A stretch of DNA of 64,000 bases from Caballeronia udeis (GCF_001544555.2 NZ_FCOK02000036.1:1-64000), one strand, 5' to 3'. Counted from the stretch's first letter, positions 1 to 9,033 are shown. Notes: generated from the sequence alone by a model not told the origin. Made by a program: numbers and translations.

Positions 1-27
1 CAGCTTGCTTATCTCAGACCGGAAGGT

Positions 28-63
28 GGAGGAGTTTGAAGCGACCACACCCGGAGGAGTTTG
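28..63. repeat. 11-bp direct repeat upstream of the chemotaxis receptor gene
   Basis: GGAGGAGTTTG occurs at 28-38 and again at 53-63, a 25-bp period. Nothing else in the first 213 bases is recognisable. A regulator bound on one face of the helix could use such spacing, but there is no direct support for that. Confidence 0.3.
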
Positions 64-213
64 GGTGACCGCCCGGGAAAGCAGTTTGCTTGAAGTGACA
101 CGACAAGTACGTTGACAACCGCCGGTCTGCAGATCCTATGCGACGCTGACTCAGGGGTGCAGACATGGCGCACCCGTACCAGACCAATAAGAACAGATAA
201 CCGGGAGAGCCGT

Positions 214-1641
214 ATGAAACAGCCGGACGAGTTGCTGCACACTGTTTATGTGAGAGCCGACCGGCTCATGATTGTTGTCGTATGGGGTTTGCTCGCAATC
301 TCCTGCCTGCTGGGGATACGCGACTACAATTTGCACGCCGTACTGTGGGTCGGATTGCCTACGGCTGCTGTCGCGTCAGCGCTAGCTTACTGGCGCGCAG
401 GCGCACTCGTGACGCGGCTCTTCCTGGCTGCCAGCCTGATGACATTCGCTGCGCTGCAGATTCATCAGGAGCGCGGCCTGACTGAATTGCACTTTGGCGT
501 CTTTGTGCTGATGTCGTTCCTGCTGGCCTATCGGGACTGGCGACCGATTCTCTGCGCCGCCTGCGTCATCGCGGTGCACCATTTCACGTTCAATTATCTC
601 CAGCTTGCCGGATTGGGCGCCTATTGCTTCACCGAGCCTGCGTGGTCGACCGTGCTGTTACACGCAGCCTACGTAGTCGGCCAGGCCGGGTTGCTGATCT
701 TCATCGCGCGGCATATGAGAGCCGATGCACAAACGGGCAGGGAACTCGCCGTTCTTGGCGAAAACCTTTCACGGCAAGAGGGTCAATTCGACCTGCGCCT
801 TCCGCCCATGGAGCTTGAGGGCGCCAGCAGCCGCACCTTCAAGGACACGCTCAACGCCATTCACGATGCGATGCGGGGAATCACCGCGACGATCGATCAG
901 ATGGCTGCTTCATCGGACAACATCGCTGCAGAAAACAACATCTTGTCGCAGGAGTTCGCCACACAAGCCGAAACACTCAACGCCACCAATACCGCGATGG
1001 GGCAGATTGCGCAACGGGTCAGGCAAAGCGCGGAACACGCGGCATCGGCAAACGGCCTTGCGCGGCAGACGTCAACCGCGGCACAGCAAAGCGAACAGGT
1101 CGTCAGCGAGGTCGTCGACAAGATGAACGAGATCGATCAGGCCGTGCATCGGATGGGCGACATGATCACGATGATCGAGAGTATCGCGTTTCAGACCAAC
1201 CTCCTCGCGCTCAACGCGTCGGTCGAGGCGGCCCGTGCGGGTAGTCACGGACGAGGTTTCTCGGTGGTGGCCGAGGAGGTCCGTACACTCGCCCATCGGA
1301 GCGCTAGCGCCGCGCGCGAAATCAAAGGCCTGATCGGCGATTCGTTACAGCGGGTGGAAACCGGCTCGACACTCGCGACCCGCGCCGGCGCAGCCATGCG
1401 GCACGTTGTGGGCCATGTGGAAGACGTCGCCAGGTTGATTGAGCATATCAGCACGTCAAGTGATGCCCAGAGCCACGATGTGGATCGGTTCAGTCACGGC
1501 ATGGAAAAGATGGACGCGATGCTCGAGCGCGATGTCCAGCACGTGAAGGGCGTCGCTTCGGCGTCGGCAAGCCTGCGCGAGAAAGCGCGGACATTGCGCG
1601 AGGCGATGTCTATTTTCCTCGTCGAGCATGAGCCGAACTAA
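214..1641 (+). CDS. Methyl-accepting chemotaxis protein with multi-pass N-terminal membrane domain
   Basis: This is an inner-membrane chemoreceptor of 475 residues that would signal to CheA/CheW. The N-terminal 170 residues are hydrophobic, about five to six membrane passes, rather than the usual two helices around a periplasmic ligand domain, so the input probably comes from within or near the membrane. The C-terminal half is a long coiled-coil with the conserved signalling hairpin around residues 326-345 ([19 protein letters not shown]), followed by [19 protein letters not shown]. No clear HAMP domain is seen. I chose the ATG at 214 because it follows GGGAGAG; an in-frame reading continues upstream to 112 without a ribosome site. 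It is transcribed alone. The ligand cannot be told. Confidence 0.9.
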   Translation: MKQPDELLHTVYVRADRLMIVVVWGLLAISCLLGIRDYNLHAVLWVGLPTAAVASALAYWRAGALVTRLFLAASLMTFAALQIHQERGLTELHFGVFVLMSFLLAYRDWRPILCAACVIAVHHFTFNYLQLAGLGAYCFTEPAWSTVLLHAAYVVGQAGLLIFIARHMRADAQTGRELAVLGENLSRQEGQFDLRLPPMELEGASSRTFKDTLNAIHDAMRGITATIDQMAASSDNIAAENNILSQEFATQAETLNATNTAMGQIAQRVRQSAEHAASANGLARQTSTAAQQSEQVVSEVVDKMNEIDQAVHRMGDMITMIESIAFQTNLLALNASVEAARAGSHGRGFSVVAEEVRTLAHRSASAAREIKGLIGDSLQRVETGSTLATRAGAAMRHVVGHVEDVARLIEHISTSSDAQSHDVDRFSHGMEKMDAMLERDVQHVKGVASASASLREKARTLREAMSIFLVEHEPN

Positions 1642-1836
1642 ACCCGTCGGTGGTCTACGAAAGGTCTTTGGTACAGGCGTCACTCCTGGACGTTTCGCGG
1701 CAACGTTGGCGCGCATCGGCTGACATGGATGCGAACGCGATCGGCCGCGACAGGCAGAGCCCGGCCAGGAACGGACGTTTGGCACGCCTGTGAAAATCGT
1801 CGGCAATCGGCCCGAATGTAAGGAAGCACAGCTTGA

Positions 1837-2742
1837 TCACTTTGGCGGGACCTCTTGGGTCGCCTGAGATTGTCCGAGAGCGTGGGCGAAGAACTGGACC
1901 AGATCGTCTCTGGTTTGCTCGCGCGCCTGTGGATCCGGGCGGACGTGAACGACTCCCCCGTGCCGGCGGTTAGCTCTCGGATCGTTAAATTCGCGCTCAC
2001 CATCAAAAACGTCGTACTCGTGCGTCGCGTCTGGAAATGCACGTACCGACAGATGAGCGGCATCGGCCGGCGACAGACTATGCACAAGGTCGTCACACGA
2101 AGCTGCTCCACTGTCGTAGTCGTCTGACGTGCCTACGAATATTCGGATCGGTGCATCGACGAGTTTTCCGAAATCGGCTCCCGGCACGTGGTTGAAGCGC
2201 CAGCAGATCGGGTACAGAGCCACGGCGGCCTGCAGATGGGCACCTTCGCCGAGAAGCGCATCACTGTGCTGGCGAGTCATCATCAGCATCGTTTCGCCAC
2301 CTCCCATCGAGCTGCCCATGATCCCGATCCGGGATGCGTCGACTTCGGGGCGGCTCTTCAGCAGCCGATAGGCACCGGCGATGTCGGGCAAATTGGCGTC
2401 GACGCTCTGGGGACGGCTGGACGCCTCTCCGGGGAGATCGCGGCCACCCCACTGATCAATTTCAAGCGTCGCGATACCGACGCGATTGAGAGCCGCTGCA
2501 TAGTAGACACCACGATAGCTGACGCCGGAGGTTCCGTGCAGGATGATCACTGCCGGGAGAGGGCCTTTTACGTTCAGGGGTACCTGATATCGCGCACCGA
2601 TCGTGATCGTGCGGCCGTTCCAGGCGACGGGGTAGGCCAGGTAATTGACACGCAGATTCGGGGTTTCTTCCCAAGCCTTCGCGCTGCATGTAAGCAACAC
2701 GAACAGAACGACAGCGCTTAACGAGACGAATAACGTTCTCAT
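1837..2742 (-). CDS. Secreted dienelactone hydrolase family alpha/beta hydrolase
   Basis: A 301-residue alpha/beta hydrolase. Residues 1-22 form a signal peptide ending at CSAKA, so the enzyme should be periplasmic or secreted. The oxyanion region VIILHGTSG and the nucleophile elbow GSSMGGG (around residue 145) fit the dienelactone hydrolase family; the acid is probably in VGTSDDYD and the histidine in DATHEYD. Start 2742 is set by a strong GGGAGGG site 3-9 bases upstream and by the signal peptide; the frame stays open well beyond it without support. A C-terminal tail of about 15 residues follows the fold. The substrate is unknown; such enzymes act on carboxylic esters, lactones or small peptides. 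Confidence 0.8.
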   Translation of the reverse strand: MRTLFVSLSAVVLFVLLTCSAKAWEETPNLRVNYLAYPVAWNGRTITIGARYQVPLNVKGPLPAVIILHGTSGVSYRGVYYAAALNRVGIATLEIDQWGGRDLPGEASSRPQSVDANLPDIAGAYRLLKSRPEVDASRIGIMGSSMGGGETMLMMTRQHSDALLGEGAHLQAAVALYPICWRFNHVPGADFGKLVDAPIRIFVGTSDDYDSGAASCDDLVHSLSPADAAHLSVRAFPDATHEYDVFDGEREFNDPRANRRHGGVVHVRPDPQAREQTRDDLVQFFAHALGQSQATQEVPPK

Positions 2743-3124
2743 TTGACCCTCCCAATGTCGCAGATGGGCTGGATAGATGCTCCGTTCAATCAAATCATAG
2801 GCTCTCGAAGTCGCCGAAACGACGTTCGCGCCGATAATGTCCGGCCCTCCGGGAACCTGTCGAGGCGCCATCTCAGAAACTTGGCGCTGCCGATCTATTG
2901 GACCAAGGTCCAATTGTTTCGCTAGAAAAACAGGAGCAGATTGCCTGTGAGCGATTGCATACCCTTGCGCGCGCTCCCCAAAACTCGGCCAAGGGTCGGT
3001 GGGTCCGGTTTGTGGAGGGCTAAGGCAGGGATCAACGCACTGCGACCCAGCGTGATCAGGCCGCACCGTAGTGGCAGGCCCGCGATCTCTGCGGGAATTT
3101 ATTGAGGCCCAACTGGAGCGAGCA
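2743..3124. other. Intergenic region between divergent hydrolase and BON genes
   Basis: This stretch lies between two divergently transcribed genes and must hold both promoters. A small hairpin (CCCGC, 7-base loop, GCGGG) is at 3079-3095, about 30 bases before the BON gene. No gene of any size is convincing. Confidence 0.4.
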
Positions 3125-3493
3125 ATGAAAGCAATCAAGACATTCAAGCTGATAGGTAGCGCATTGATGGTTGTGGTATCCATCAACGCGTGGTCACAGA
3201 CTAGCGAATCCGCTGCGACGTCGACCCAGTCCAGCATGGCGCCTGCAGGTGGGGGAAGTGCGAAAGCCGCCAGACAGGCGAATCGCGCACTCAGCAAGAA
3301 AGTGCTTCGCGCGCTCTCGAAGGGTGGCGTCAACACTTCCAGAATCAACGCAATTGCAAAAGGCGGCGCAGTGGTGCTTGCGGGATCCGTCACTGACCCG
3401 ACCCAGAGCGACAAGGCGAGCGAGGTAGCGAAGGGCGTGCCCGGCGTGACGTCTGTGAAGAATTCTCTGACACTTAAAGAAGTGGGTCAGTAA
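3125..3493 (+). CDS. Secreted BON-domain protein
   Basis: A 122-residue protein with a signal peptide (residues 1-24, hydrophobic core LIGSALMVVVSINA, cleavage near AWS/Q) followed by a low-complexity Ser/Thr/Gly linker and one BON domain from about residue 50. The typical BON pattern is seen: VLRALSKG...AKGGAVVLAGSVTDPTQSDKASEVAKGVPGVTSVKNSL. BON domains (as in OsmY) bind phospholipid and are tied to envelope stress and membrane stability. The start is fixed by GGAG seven bases upstream of the ATG; a longer upstream reading has no site. The gene appears to be transcribed alone. Confidence 0.85.
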   Translation: MKAIKTFKLIGSALMVVVSINAWSQTSESAATSTQSSMAPAGGGSAKAARQANRALSKKVLRALSKGGVNTSRINAIAKGGAVVLAGSVTDPTQSDKASEVAKGVPGVTSVKNSLTLKEVGQ

Positions 3494-3744
3494 TCCTTCT
3501 TGATGAGGTCGACCGGCTCGTGCCTCCCGGATGAGTCCCTGGAAGACCGGGAGCGTGCAACATGTCGTCTTCCCGCCGGATCCCGTCGCGCACGTGCCGA
3601 ACAGCGAATACATGGACGACGCCGTGTGCAAAACGTTCCGTCGTCTCTTCGATCGAGGGCGATCGCGCCACGGTTCCTTGAGGCCGAACTCGGCCACCTG
3701 ATGTCATAACAATGACCGTTTTGCGGTTGTTCACGGAGAATGAC

Positions 3745-4500
3745 ATGCACAAGCAAACTGACTGTTGTCCGATGGACTCCTCCTCCAGCGGCGTTGGTAG
3801 ACGTACCGTACTGAAGACTGCGCTGAGCGTCGCAGCCGTTGGGCTGGCGGCAGGCATGGGGGGCGTTGAATCGGCTTACGCGGCGGCGCTATCGAAGTCT
3901 GAGCGAGACAAGTTGACACCGGACCAGATTATCGAGAGTCTTAAGCAGGGAAATAGACGTTTCCGTTTGGGGAAGATGCTGCCTCACGATTATTTGACGC
4001 AAAAAAGAGCTACTGCCGGCGGGCAATATCCGGCGGCGGTGATCTTGAGTTGCATTGACTCCCGGGCTCCGGCCGAGATCATTCTTGATACGAGGATTGG
4101 AGATACTTTTAACGCGCGTATCGCGGGCAATATCGCTAATGAGGATCTCATTGGAAGCTTGGAGTTTGCTTGTGTGGCGGCTGGCGCTAAAGTCATATTG
4201 GTTATGGGACACACCGGATGCGGGGCAATCAAGGGTGCCATTGATCATGTTGAACTGGGAAACCTGACTGGTCTCCTAGCCAAGATCAGACCGGCTGTGG
4301 ATGAAACACAGTACGCTGGTGACAGAAGCAGCAAGAACAATGAATTTGTCGATGCGGTAGCGAAAACCAATGTTCGTCGCACGATCGACGCAATACGAAA
4401 TGGCAGTAACGTGCTGGCTCCGATGGAAAAGGATGGAAAAGTAAGAATTGTGGGAGCGATGTACCACTTGAACGGCGGGGTTGTCGAATTCTTTGTCTGA
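3745..4500 (+). CDS. Tat-exported beta-class carbonic anhydrase
   Basis: A 251-residue zinc enzyme interconverting CO2 and bicarbonate. The beta-class metal and active-site residues are all visible: Cys103-x-Asp105-x-Arg107 (CIDSR), then His156 and Cys159 (HTGCG). The N-terminus carries a twin-arginine signal (GVGRRTVLKTALSVAAVGLA, about residues 15-34) ending near YAA/A, so it should be exported folded to the periplasm, where it could feed bicarbonate or CO2 across the envelope. ATG 3745 has GGAG 9 bases upstream; an in-frame ATG at 3712 is an alternative. The second half of the gene is visibly richer in A+T than its neighbours, which may indicate transfer. Confidence 0.9.
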   Translation: MHKQTDCCPMDSSSSGVGRRTVLKTALSVAAVGLAAGMGGVESAYAAALSKSERDKLTPDQIIESLKQGNRRFRLGKMLPHDYLTQKRATAGGQYPAAVILSCIDSRAPAEIILDTRIGDTFNARIAGNIANEDLIGSLEFACVAAGAKVILVMGHTGCGAIKGAIDHVELGNLTGLLAKIRPAVDETQYAGDRSSKNNEFVDAVAKTNVRRTIDAIRNGSNVLAPMEKDGKVRIVGAMYHLNGGVVEFFV

Positions 4501-5920
4501 AAATGGACGTGGCGCAGGCAATCCAGGCCGTTCGATAGGTGGAATTGTCACATGCTACGCGCACGGTTTTGTCGCGGCGAGGAACTCTGACGTATGGAAA
4601 TCTCCATAGCCTCACGGCACCCCAAGTTGCCGCGTGAGATATTCTTTATGCGTCTGGCAATGCGCGACAGGGCATTTGGCGAGCAGTTTCCGCTTTAAAT
4701 GGTGCGAAGTCTGTTCGAACGAACGGGGCCACCTCTCACCTTGTGTAAATTTCTATGCAAGCAGGGAATTTAACGTGCCTTGGAATCTGATGCCCACGCC
4801 CACGAAAATTTCCGATGTCTTCAACGAGCGTCACCGGACTGTCGAGCACGCGATACGCGCCCGCGAGTTGACGGATTGGCTCATTTACGCGCTCACCCCA
4901 ATCGGCACCGGCGATGATCGACGGTCGAGGCTGAAGGAGGGAGGAAGTTCGTGCCCCATTGTTGGAACAGAGTCCGTGTTGACTCCGAACACCTAGTTTG
5001 ACTCTGACTGCGGGCCACTACATGCGAAGGTCTGTTTTGGAGCAAAGAGCCGACGCTTGAGTTAGCACAGTGAGTGTCGGTAACGGGTCGACTTCTGCCC
5101 GAGGCGGACCGATCAAGGGCGGCTCACTCCGCCAGTTCAACGTCGGACCGGGCTCGGTCACAGGATCGGACGTTCGCTTCACCCGTGACGCAGGCACTGG
5201 AGCGACGGCGCCACATCCATTTGCGGTCATTCCGATGCTCGTCATTGTGAGCGTTCCAGCGTCAGCTTTGTCGCGGGGGAAATGCCTTTCGCGTTGACGC
5301 CCAGAATCCAATCCGCGGAGTTTGCGCTGTCCGTGAGCCCCAGCGCCACTGTAAGTCCGACAAGCTCTCTTGCCGTAGCTTACGAAATCCTCGGCATAAT
5401 GGGGAATCCGCAATCAGACTTGTGCGAGGTGGCGAAATGAAGCTGGGCCTCTCAGGCATGGCACCAAAGGCTGCGGAGCGGTCATGGCACGTTGCAAGCT
5501 GGCTAGCTATTGCCGCAGCTACCGGCTTGATTGTCGAAGGTCTTGTGCACGCGTCCGCAAAGATCGTCGGCCTACGCAGCACTTCAGGTTGGAACGCCAT
5601 TCTATGGACTTGAGGTCGGCATGAGCCTGCCGTTCAGCAGCCCATCCGAGCCTCGCGAAATTGATCGAGTGCGCCGAATCCTTGCGACTGTGGGCATTGC
5701 GTCAACCGTAACGGAGACGTTTCCTCCTAACTCGCCAACGTTTGGCTGGAGCCAGCATCCAGGACCGAACGCGGCGGTTTTGCTGGTCGCCTCCAAGCGT
5801 TCTGAATCAAATCCGCTCGGGTAAAAGTAGGCGAGCGTGCTGCAGCGGCGTCGTATTCCCGTCAATGGACGGCGGCGTTGCACCGAACAGCAGCCACGCC
5901 GCATGCAACTAACTTCGAAG
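4501..5920. other. 1.4-kb region without a convincing gene
   Basis: Several open frames of 58-131 codons cross this stretch on both strands but none has a recognisable domain, and the longer ones lack ribosome sites. The best small candidate is 5437-5613 on the plus strand (58 codons, GAGGTGG eight bases before its ATG, with a hydrophobic middle WLAIAAATGLIVEG). It ends without an identifiable partner. Together with the transporter stump that follows on the minus strand, the region looks like a decayed segment. Confidence 0.4.
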
Positions 5921-6076
5921 TTAAAGTTTTTTGGTTCCCATGCCAGGTGATATCTGAAAACTCCGCATGATCTGCGGACCGAGCGGCATCATGACCATGA
6001 AGTCCATGATGGTGAACTGCGTAAGCGCAAGCAGCCAGAGTAAGCGCCGCTCGCGGCTCGCATCCAGACTATACAT
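5921..6076 (-). pseudogene. Truncated MFS transporter, N-terminal stump only
   Basis: Translating the minus strand from the ATG at 6076 gives 51 residues beginning MYSLDASRERRLLWLLALTQ, then FTIMDFMVMMPLGPQIMRSF. This is a typical first transmembrane helix of a 12-TM major-facilitator (arabinose-efflux-like) permease of about 400 residues. After QISPG the reading runs into MGTKKL and a stop, so about 350 residues are missing. AGGATG precedes the start. The stump follows the ferric reductase gene by 66 bases on the same strand, so the intact gene probably was the last member of the regulator-reductase operon. I see no remnant of the C-terminal half downstream. Confidence 0.75.
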
Positions 6077-6105
6077 ATAGTCATCCTGATTAAATGTTTT
6101 CCAGC

Positions 6106-6126
6106 GGCTAAAGGCTAAAGGCTAAA
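6106..6126. repeat. Three tandem copies of GGCTAAA
   Basis: Three perfect 7-bp units lie between the reductase stop codon and the MFS stump. A short array of this kind is prone to slippage and may mark a site of past rearrangement. Confidence 0.7.
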
Positions 6127-6142
6127 GCGAAGACGCTGCGAG

Positions 6143-6958
6143 TCAGTCGTCGATGTTCTCGTGAACCGCTTCCGCACCGCGTTTCCAATAGCTTGCCGCC
6201 CGAATCCGGGTCTTGTCGACACCGCGTTCCGTGCACAGGTGCTGGCGTACTGCACGCATGATCGTGGCTTCGCCAGCGGCCCAGACATAACCCTCACCGG
6301 TCGGCAGGTACATTTCCCGAAGGGCCAGCAACAAGGCCGCGCCGGGAAAATCCGCTTCACTGCGATAGCGCCATTCGGCGTACAGGTCGGTCTGCGTCGT
6401 AAAATCGATGCGTGCCGACGGATCTTCCACTTCGATCAGCGCGGCCACGCGGGTTCCCGGCGGCAGCTCTTCCAACCGGCGTGCAATCGCGGGCAACGCA
6501 GTTTCATCGCCTATCAGCAAGTGCCAGTCGAATCCAGTAGGGATCGTGAAGGAGCCGCGCGGGCCGCCGATTCCCAGATATTGTCCTACCTTGGCTTGCG
6601 CCGCCCAGGTCGCGGCGGGTCCCGCTTCATGCAGCGCGAACTCGATATCCAGTTCGCGCGCTTCGCGATCGAACCGGCGCGGGGTGAAGTCGCGTGCGAT
6701 TGGCCGCGGCTGGTCGTCCGGGAATAGGGGGCCATTCGGGCCCGCCGTGGGCATGGCCGGCTTGTCGGCTCCGGGCGGCGGAAAGAAGACCTTGATATGG
6801 TCGTCGAAGGATGCGGATTCAAAGTCGTGGAGATCGTCGCCGCTTAACGTGATGCGTACGAGGTGGCGCGTCAGCGGTTGAACGCGCTTGACTTGAGCCA
6901 GGCGGAATTTAAGTTCATGGCGGACGCGGCCGACCGCCAGATCGGGTCTGTTTTGCAT
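6143..6958 (-). CDS. nfeF: Siderophore-interacting protein, NfeF/YqjH-type ferric reductase
   Basis: A 271-residue cytoplasmic flavoprotein of the siderophore-interacting family (FAD-binding_9 plus SIP C-terminal domain). The N-terminal half contains TRHLVRITLSGDDLHDF and DDHIKVFFPP; the FAD-binding motif RDFTPRRFD is around residues 90-100; the middle has GPRGSF and LIGDETALPAI. The C-terminal end WAAGEATIMRAVRQHL...ASYWKRGAEAVHE is typical of NADPH-dependent ferric-siderophore reductases (ViuB, YqjH). It releases iron from imported ferric chelates. It starts 23 bases after the PadR regulator gene on the same strand. The symbol is given by analogy with E. coli, where yqjH (nfeF) is controlled by the PadR protein YqjI (nfeR). 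Confidence 0.85.
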   Translation of the reverse strand: MQNRPDLAVGRVRHELKFRLAQVKRVQPLTRHLVRITLSGDDLHDFESASFDDHIKVFFPPPGADKPAMPTAGPNGPLFPDDQPRPIARDFTPRRFDREARELDIEFALHEAGPAATWAAQAKVGQYLGIGGPRGSFTIPTGFDWHLLIGDETALPAIARRLEELPPGTRVAALIEVEDPSARIDFTTQTDLYAEWRYRSEADFPGAALLLALREMYLPTGEGYVWAAGEATIMRAVRQHLCTERGVDKTRIRAASYWKRGAEAVHENIDD

Positions 6959-6981
6959 TGTGTGTTCTCTTAAGTGTTGAT

Positions 6982-7689
6982 TCAGGCCGGATCGCCGGGG
7001 GTCTTCCCTTCGATCTCTGCAGTCGCGCGCGCAAGAATGGCGGCAATGCGGCGTTGCTCGCTAGCGGGTGCGTCGGTTCGAATCAGCAGCGCGTGCTTGA
7101 GGGCGCGGCGAGCCTGGATGAACTCGGGCAGCCATGCGTTGCTGTCGCCGTTTGCGTCCGCGTTTTCATCGCCTGTTTCGCCTGCAAAGGCGCGGCGCAC
7201 CGAATCCATCTTGCGGGCGAAATGGCTTAGCTTGGCCAGCATCAGGTCAACGCGCTCGCGATTGGCCGTCAGGTGCTCGCGCCCCGGTTCGGCCAACGCG
7301 TAACGCTTGCGATTGCCTTCCACTTCGACCGTTGCATAGCCCAGTTCTTCCAGGTAAGTCAGCGCGGGATAAACCATGCCCGGACTCGGGCTGTAAAAAC
7401 CGTTCGAACGAACTTCGAGTGCCTTGATCAACTCGTAGCCATGGCGCGGTGCTTCAGCCAGCAGGGCAAGCAGGAGCAACTGGAGGTCGTCGGAGGTGAA
7501 CTTGCGGCCGCGCGGCATGCCGTCGTCGCCACGGCCGCCGAAGCCTCCCGGACCGCCTGGGAAACGGCTGTCGTCGTCATGGCGGTGGTGGCGGCCAATT
7601 GCATGCCACAGCGCGTGCATGGAAAAACGGTCTGAAGATTCAAATCCAGCTTGGGGGTGAGCGAACTCTCGATTTCGGTGATGTCTCAT
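6982..7689 (-). CDS. nfeR: PadR family regulator with His-rich N-terminus, NfeR/YqjI type
   Basis: A 235-residue repressor. Residues 1-60 are rich in His, Asp and Gly (MRHHRNREF, then HALWHAIGRHHRHDDD), the kind of metal-binding extension that in E. coli YqjI senses nickel. From about residue 63 a PadR winged helix follows: LLLALLAEAPRHGYELIKAL, then PSPGMVYPALTYLEELGY and KRYALAEPGREHL. The C-terminal helical part probably dimerises. I chose ATG 7689 because the His-rich region begins there and GGAG lies nine bases upstream. It heads the regulator-ferric reductase unit and lies just downstream of a perfect palindrome, so it probably represses itself and the reductase. Confidence 0.85.
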   Translation of the reverse strand: MRHHRNREFAHPQAGFESSDRFSMHALWHAIGRHHRHDDDSRFPGGPGGFGGRGDDGMPRGRKFTSDDLQLLLLALLAEAPRHGYELIKALEVRSNGFYSPSPGMVYPALTYLEELGYATVEVEGNRKRYALAEPGREHLTANRERVDLMLAKLSHFARKMDSVRRAFAGETGDENADANGDSNAWLPEFIQARRALKHALLIRTDAPASEQRRIAAILARATAEIEGKTPGDPA

Positions 7690-7718
7690 CGTAAAACTCC
7701 GTAGGTATCGTAAAACAG

Positions 7719-7742
7719 ATCTTAAGATATATATCTTAAGAT
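7719..7742. promoter_or_regulatory. Perfect 24-bp palindrome, probable PadR (NfeR) operator
   Basis: The 24 bases are their own reverse complement: ATCTTAAGAT, then ATAT, then ATCTTAAGAT. The site starts 30 bases upstream of the PadR start codon, a natural position for an autoregulatory operator overlapping the promoter. PadR proteins bind AT-rich dyads of this size. It could also act on the divergent binding-protein gene, whose start is 250 bases away, but that is less likely. Confidence 0.75.
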
Positions 7743-7909
7743 AGGTTGTCAATATTTTTCGGAGGGGTTTTTCAGAGGAGGAGAGCGCGTCCTCCGCGTA
7801 AGGAGCCGTCGGCGGCGTTGCATTCCGGTGGATGGATCCGGGTCGGCGCGCGGCTCCGCGGCCCTCAAGCGTCGCGCCGAAACCTGCAATGCTTAAGTAC
7901 TGGTCGGTC

Positions 7910-7921
7910 ATAACCATATCG
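7910..7921 (+). promoter_or_regulatory. Shared 12-bp motif ATAACCATATCG, copy 1
   Basis: The motif lies 73 bases before the binding-protein start at 7995 and is followed by a small dyad (GAATT, 4 bases, AATTC, 7922-7935). The same 12 bases occur at 10056-10067 upstream of the class II aldolase gene, in the opposite orientation relative to that gene. Two copies flanking the convergent pair suggest one regulator, possibly a LysR-type sulfur regulator of the CysB/SsuR kind; that identity is a guess. Confidence 0.4.
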
Positions 7922-7994
7922 GAATTGAATAATTCTCAAGGCGGTGAGGCGTCGCTACTCTGGGCGCTGATTTAGCCCAAGAGGATGGTTGCAG

Positions 7995-8990
7995 ATGCAT
8001 GGTTCCGATGTTTCCGCTGGACGGCGGCGCGTATTGCGCCTGCTGGGTGCCGCGCCGGCTGTCGCCGCGCTTGGCGGTTTCGCGTCGCAAGAGGTCAGGG
8101 CGGCGGATGCCGCGCTGGGTTCCGTCACGCTGGTGCTGGGCGATCAGGCTGGCGGCACGCGGGCGCTGGCCGAGGCTGCCAAGGTGCTCGACGGCACGCC
8201 GTATGCGTTCAAGTGGGCCAATTTCCAGGGCGCCGCGCCGCTCTTCGAAGCGCAGCGCGCGGGCGCGGTGGACCTGGCGCCTGCCGGCGATCTGCCGGTG
8301 CTGGCGGCGGCCGTTGGCGATCCGACACTCAAGATAGTCGCGACGCGGGTTGGCTCGGGCTCGCAGTTGGGCATCCTCGTCCCGGCGGATTCGAAGCTGC
8401 GCAGCGTGGCGGAGCTCAAGGGGCGTACGGTGTTTGTTTCGTCGGCACGCGGCAGCATTTCGCAGTTCCAGCTTTATGGCGCGCTGGCGGAAGCCGGTCT
8501 CTCACGCAATGATGTGTCGGTGCGGTTTGTATTGCCGGTCGACGCGTTCACCGCATTTGAATCTGGAAGTATCGATGTATGGGCGACCTTCGATCCGTAC
8601 TTCGGAACAGCGGTTCAGCGGGGTGCGCGGGTGCTGCGGGATGGCACCGGGATCAATAGCGGCCTGGGCTTTGTGACGGCGTCCGGCGCGGCGGCAGCCG
8701 ACCCCCTGAAGCGCCTCGCCATTGCAGATGTGCTGCAGCGTTTGCAGCACGCGGGTGATTGGGCGATCGCCAACCCCGATGCGTACGCGCATGTCTATGC
8801 ATCGCTGACCCGGCTTCCTTTCGATGCCGCCAGGACCATTACCGCGCGGTCTGCGTTGAAACAACGCTTTGTTGCCGACAACGATATTGTCGCGTTGCAG
8901 CGGGTGGCGGATATTGCTTTCCGCGATGCCATCCTGCCAAGACGGATCGATGTGCGCGCCATCTCGGATACGCAGATCGCCAAGGCCTGA
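7995..8990 (+). CDS. Sulfonate/nitrate-type ABC transporter substrate-binding protein (orphan)
   Basis: A 331-residue periplasmic binding protein of the SsuA/TauA family. The signal has a twin-arginine character (GRRRVLRLLGAAPAVAALGGFA) and cuts near VRA/AD. The mature part shows the family pattern: VGSGSQLGILVPADSKLRSVAELKGR spread over about residues 115-145, then a second-lobe block SGSIDVWATFDPYFGTAVQRG. ATG 7995 has AAGAGG ten bases upstream; a TTG two codons earlier is too close to that site. No permease or ATPase gene is adjacent, so it must share a membrane complex encoded elsewhere. Ligand likely an alkanesulfonate or similar small anion. Confidence 0.8.
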   Translation: MHGSDVSAGRRRVLRLLGAAPAVAALGGFASQEVRAADAALGSVTLVLGDQAGGTRALAEAAKVLDGTPYAFKWANFQGAAPLFEAQRAGAVDLAPAGDLPVLAAAVGDPTLKIVATRVGSGSQLGILVPADSKLRSVAELKGRTVFVSSARGSISQFQLYGALAEAGLSRNDVSVRFVLPVDAFTAFESGSIDVWATFDPYFGTAVQRGARVLRDGTGINSGLGFVTASGAAAADPLKRLAIADVLQRLQHAGDWAIANPDAYAHVYASLTRLPFDAARTITARSALKQRFVADNDIVALQRVADIAFRDAILPRRIDVRAISDTQIAKA

Positions 8991-9006
8991 CAGTGACCGG
9001 TGGTCC

Positions 9007-9033
9007 AGAGGCGATGCGTGATGCATCGCCTCT
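9007..9033. terminator. Convergent hairpin between binding protein and aldolase genes
   Basis: AGAGGCGATGC at 9007-9017 pairs perfectly with GCATCGCCTCT at 9023-9033 across a 5-base loop. It sits between the stop codons of two convergent genes (8990 and 9059), and an imperfect outer stem extends it. There is no T-run on either side, so it may need Rho or act as an mRNA 3' stabiliser. Confidence 0.6.

Noticed and set aside
4634-4996. 120-codon open frame on the plus strand
   Set aside because: No ribosome site, no recognisable domain, and composition unlike the neighbouring genes; probably random.
5531-5824. 97-codon open frame on the plus strand
   Set aside because: It starts inside another small frame, has no ribosome site and no family pattern.
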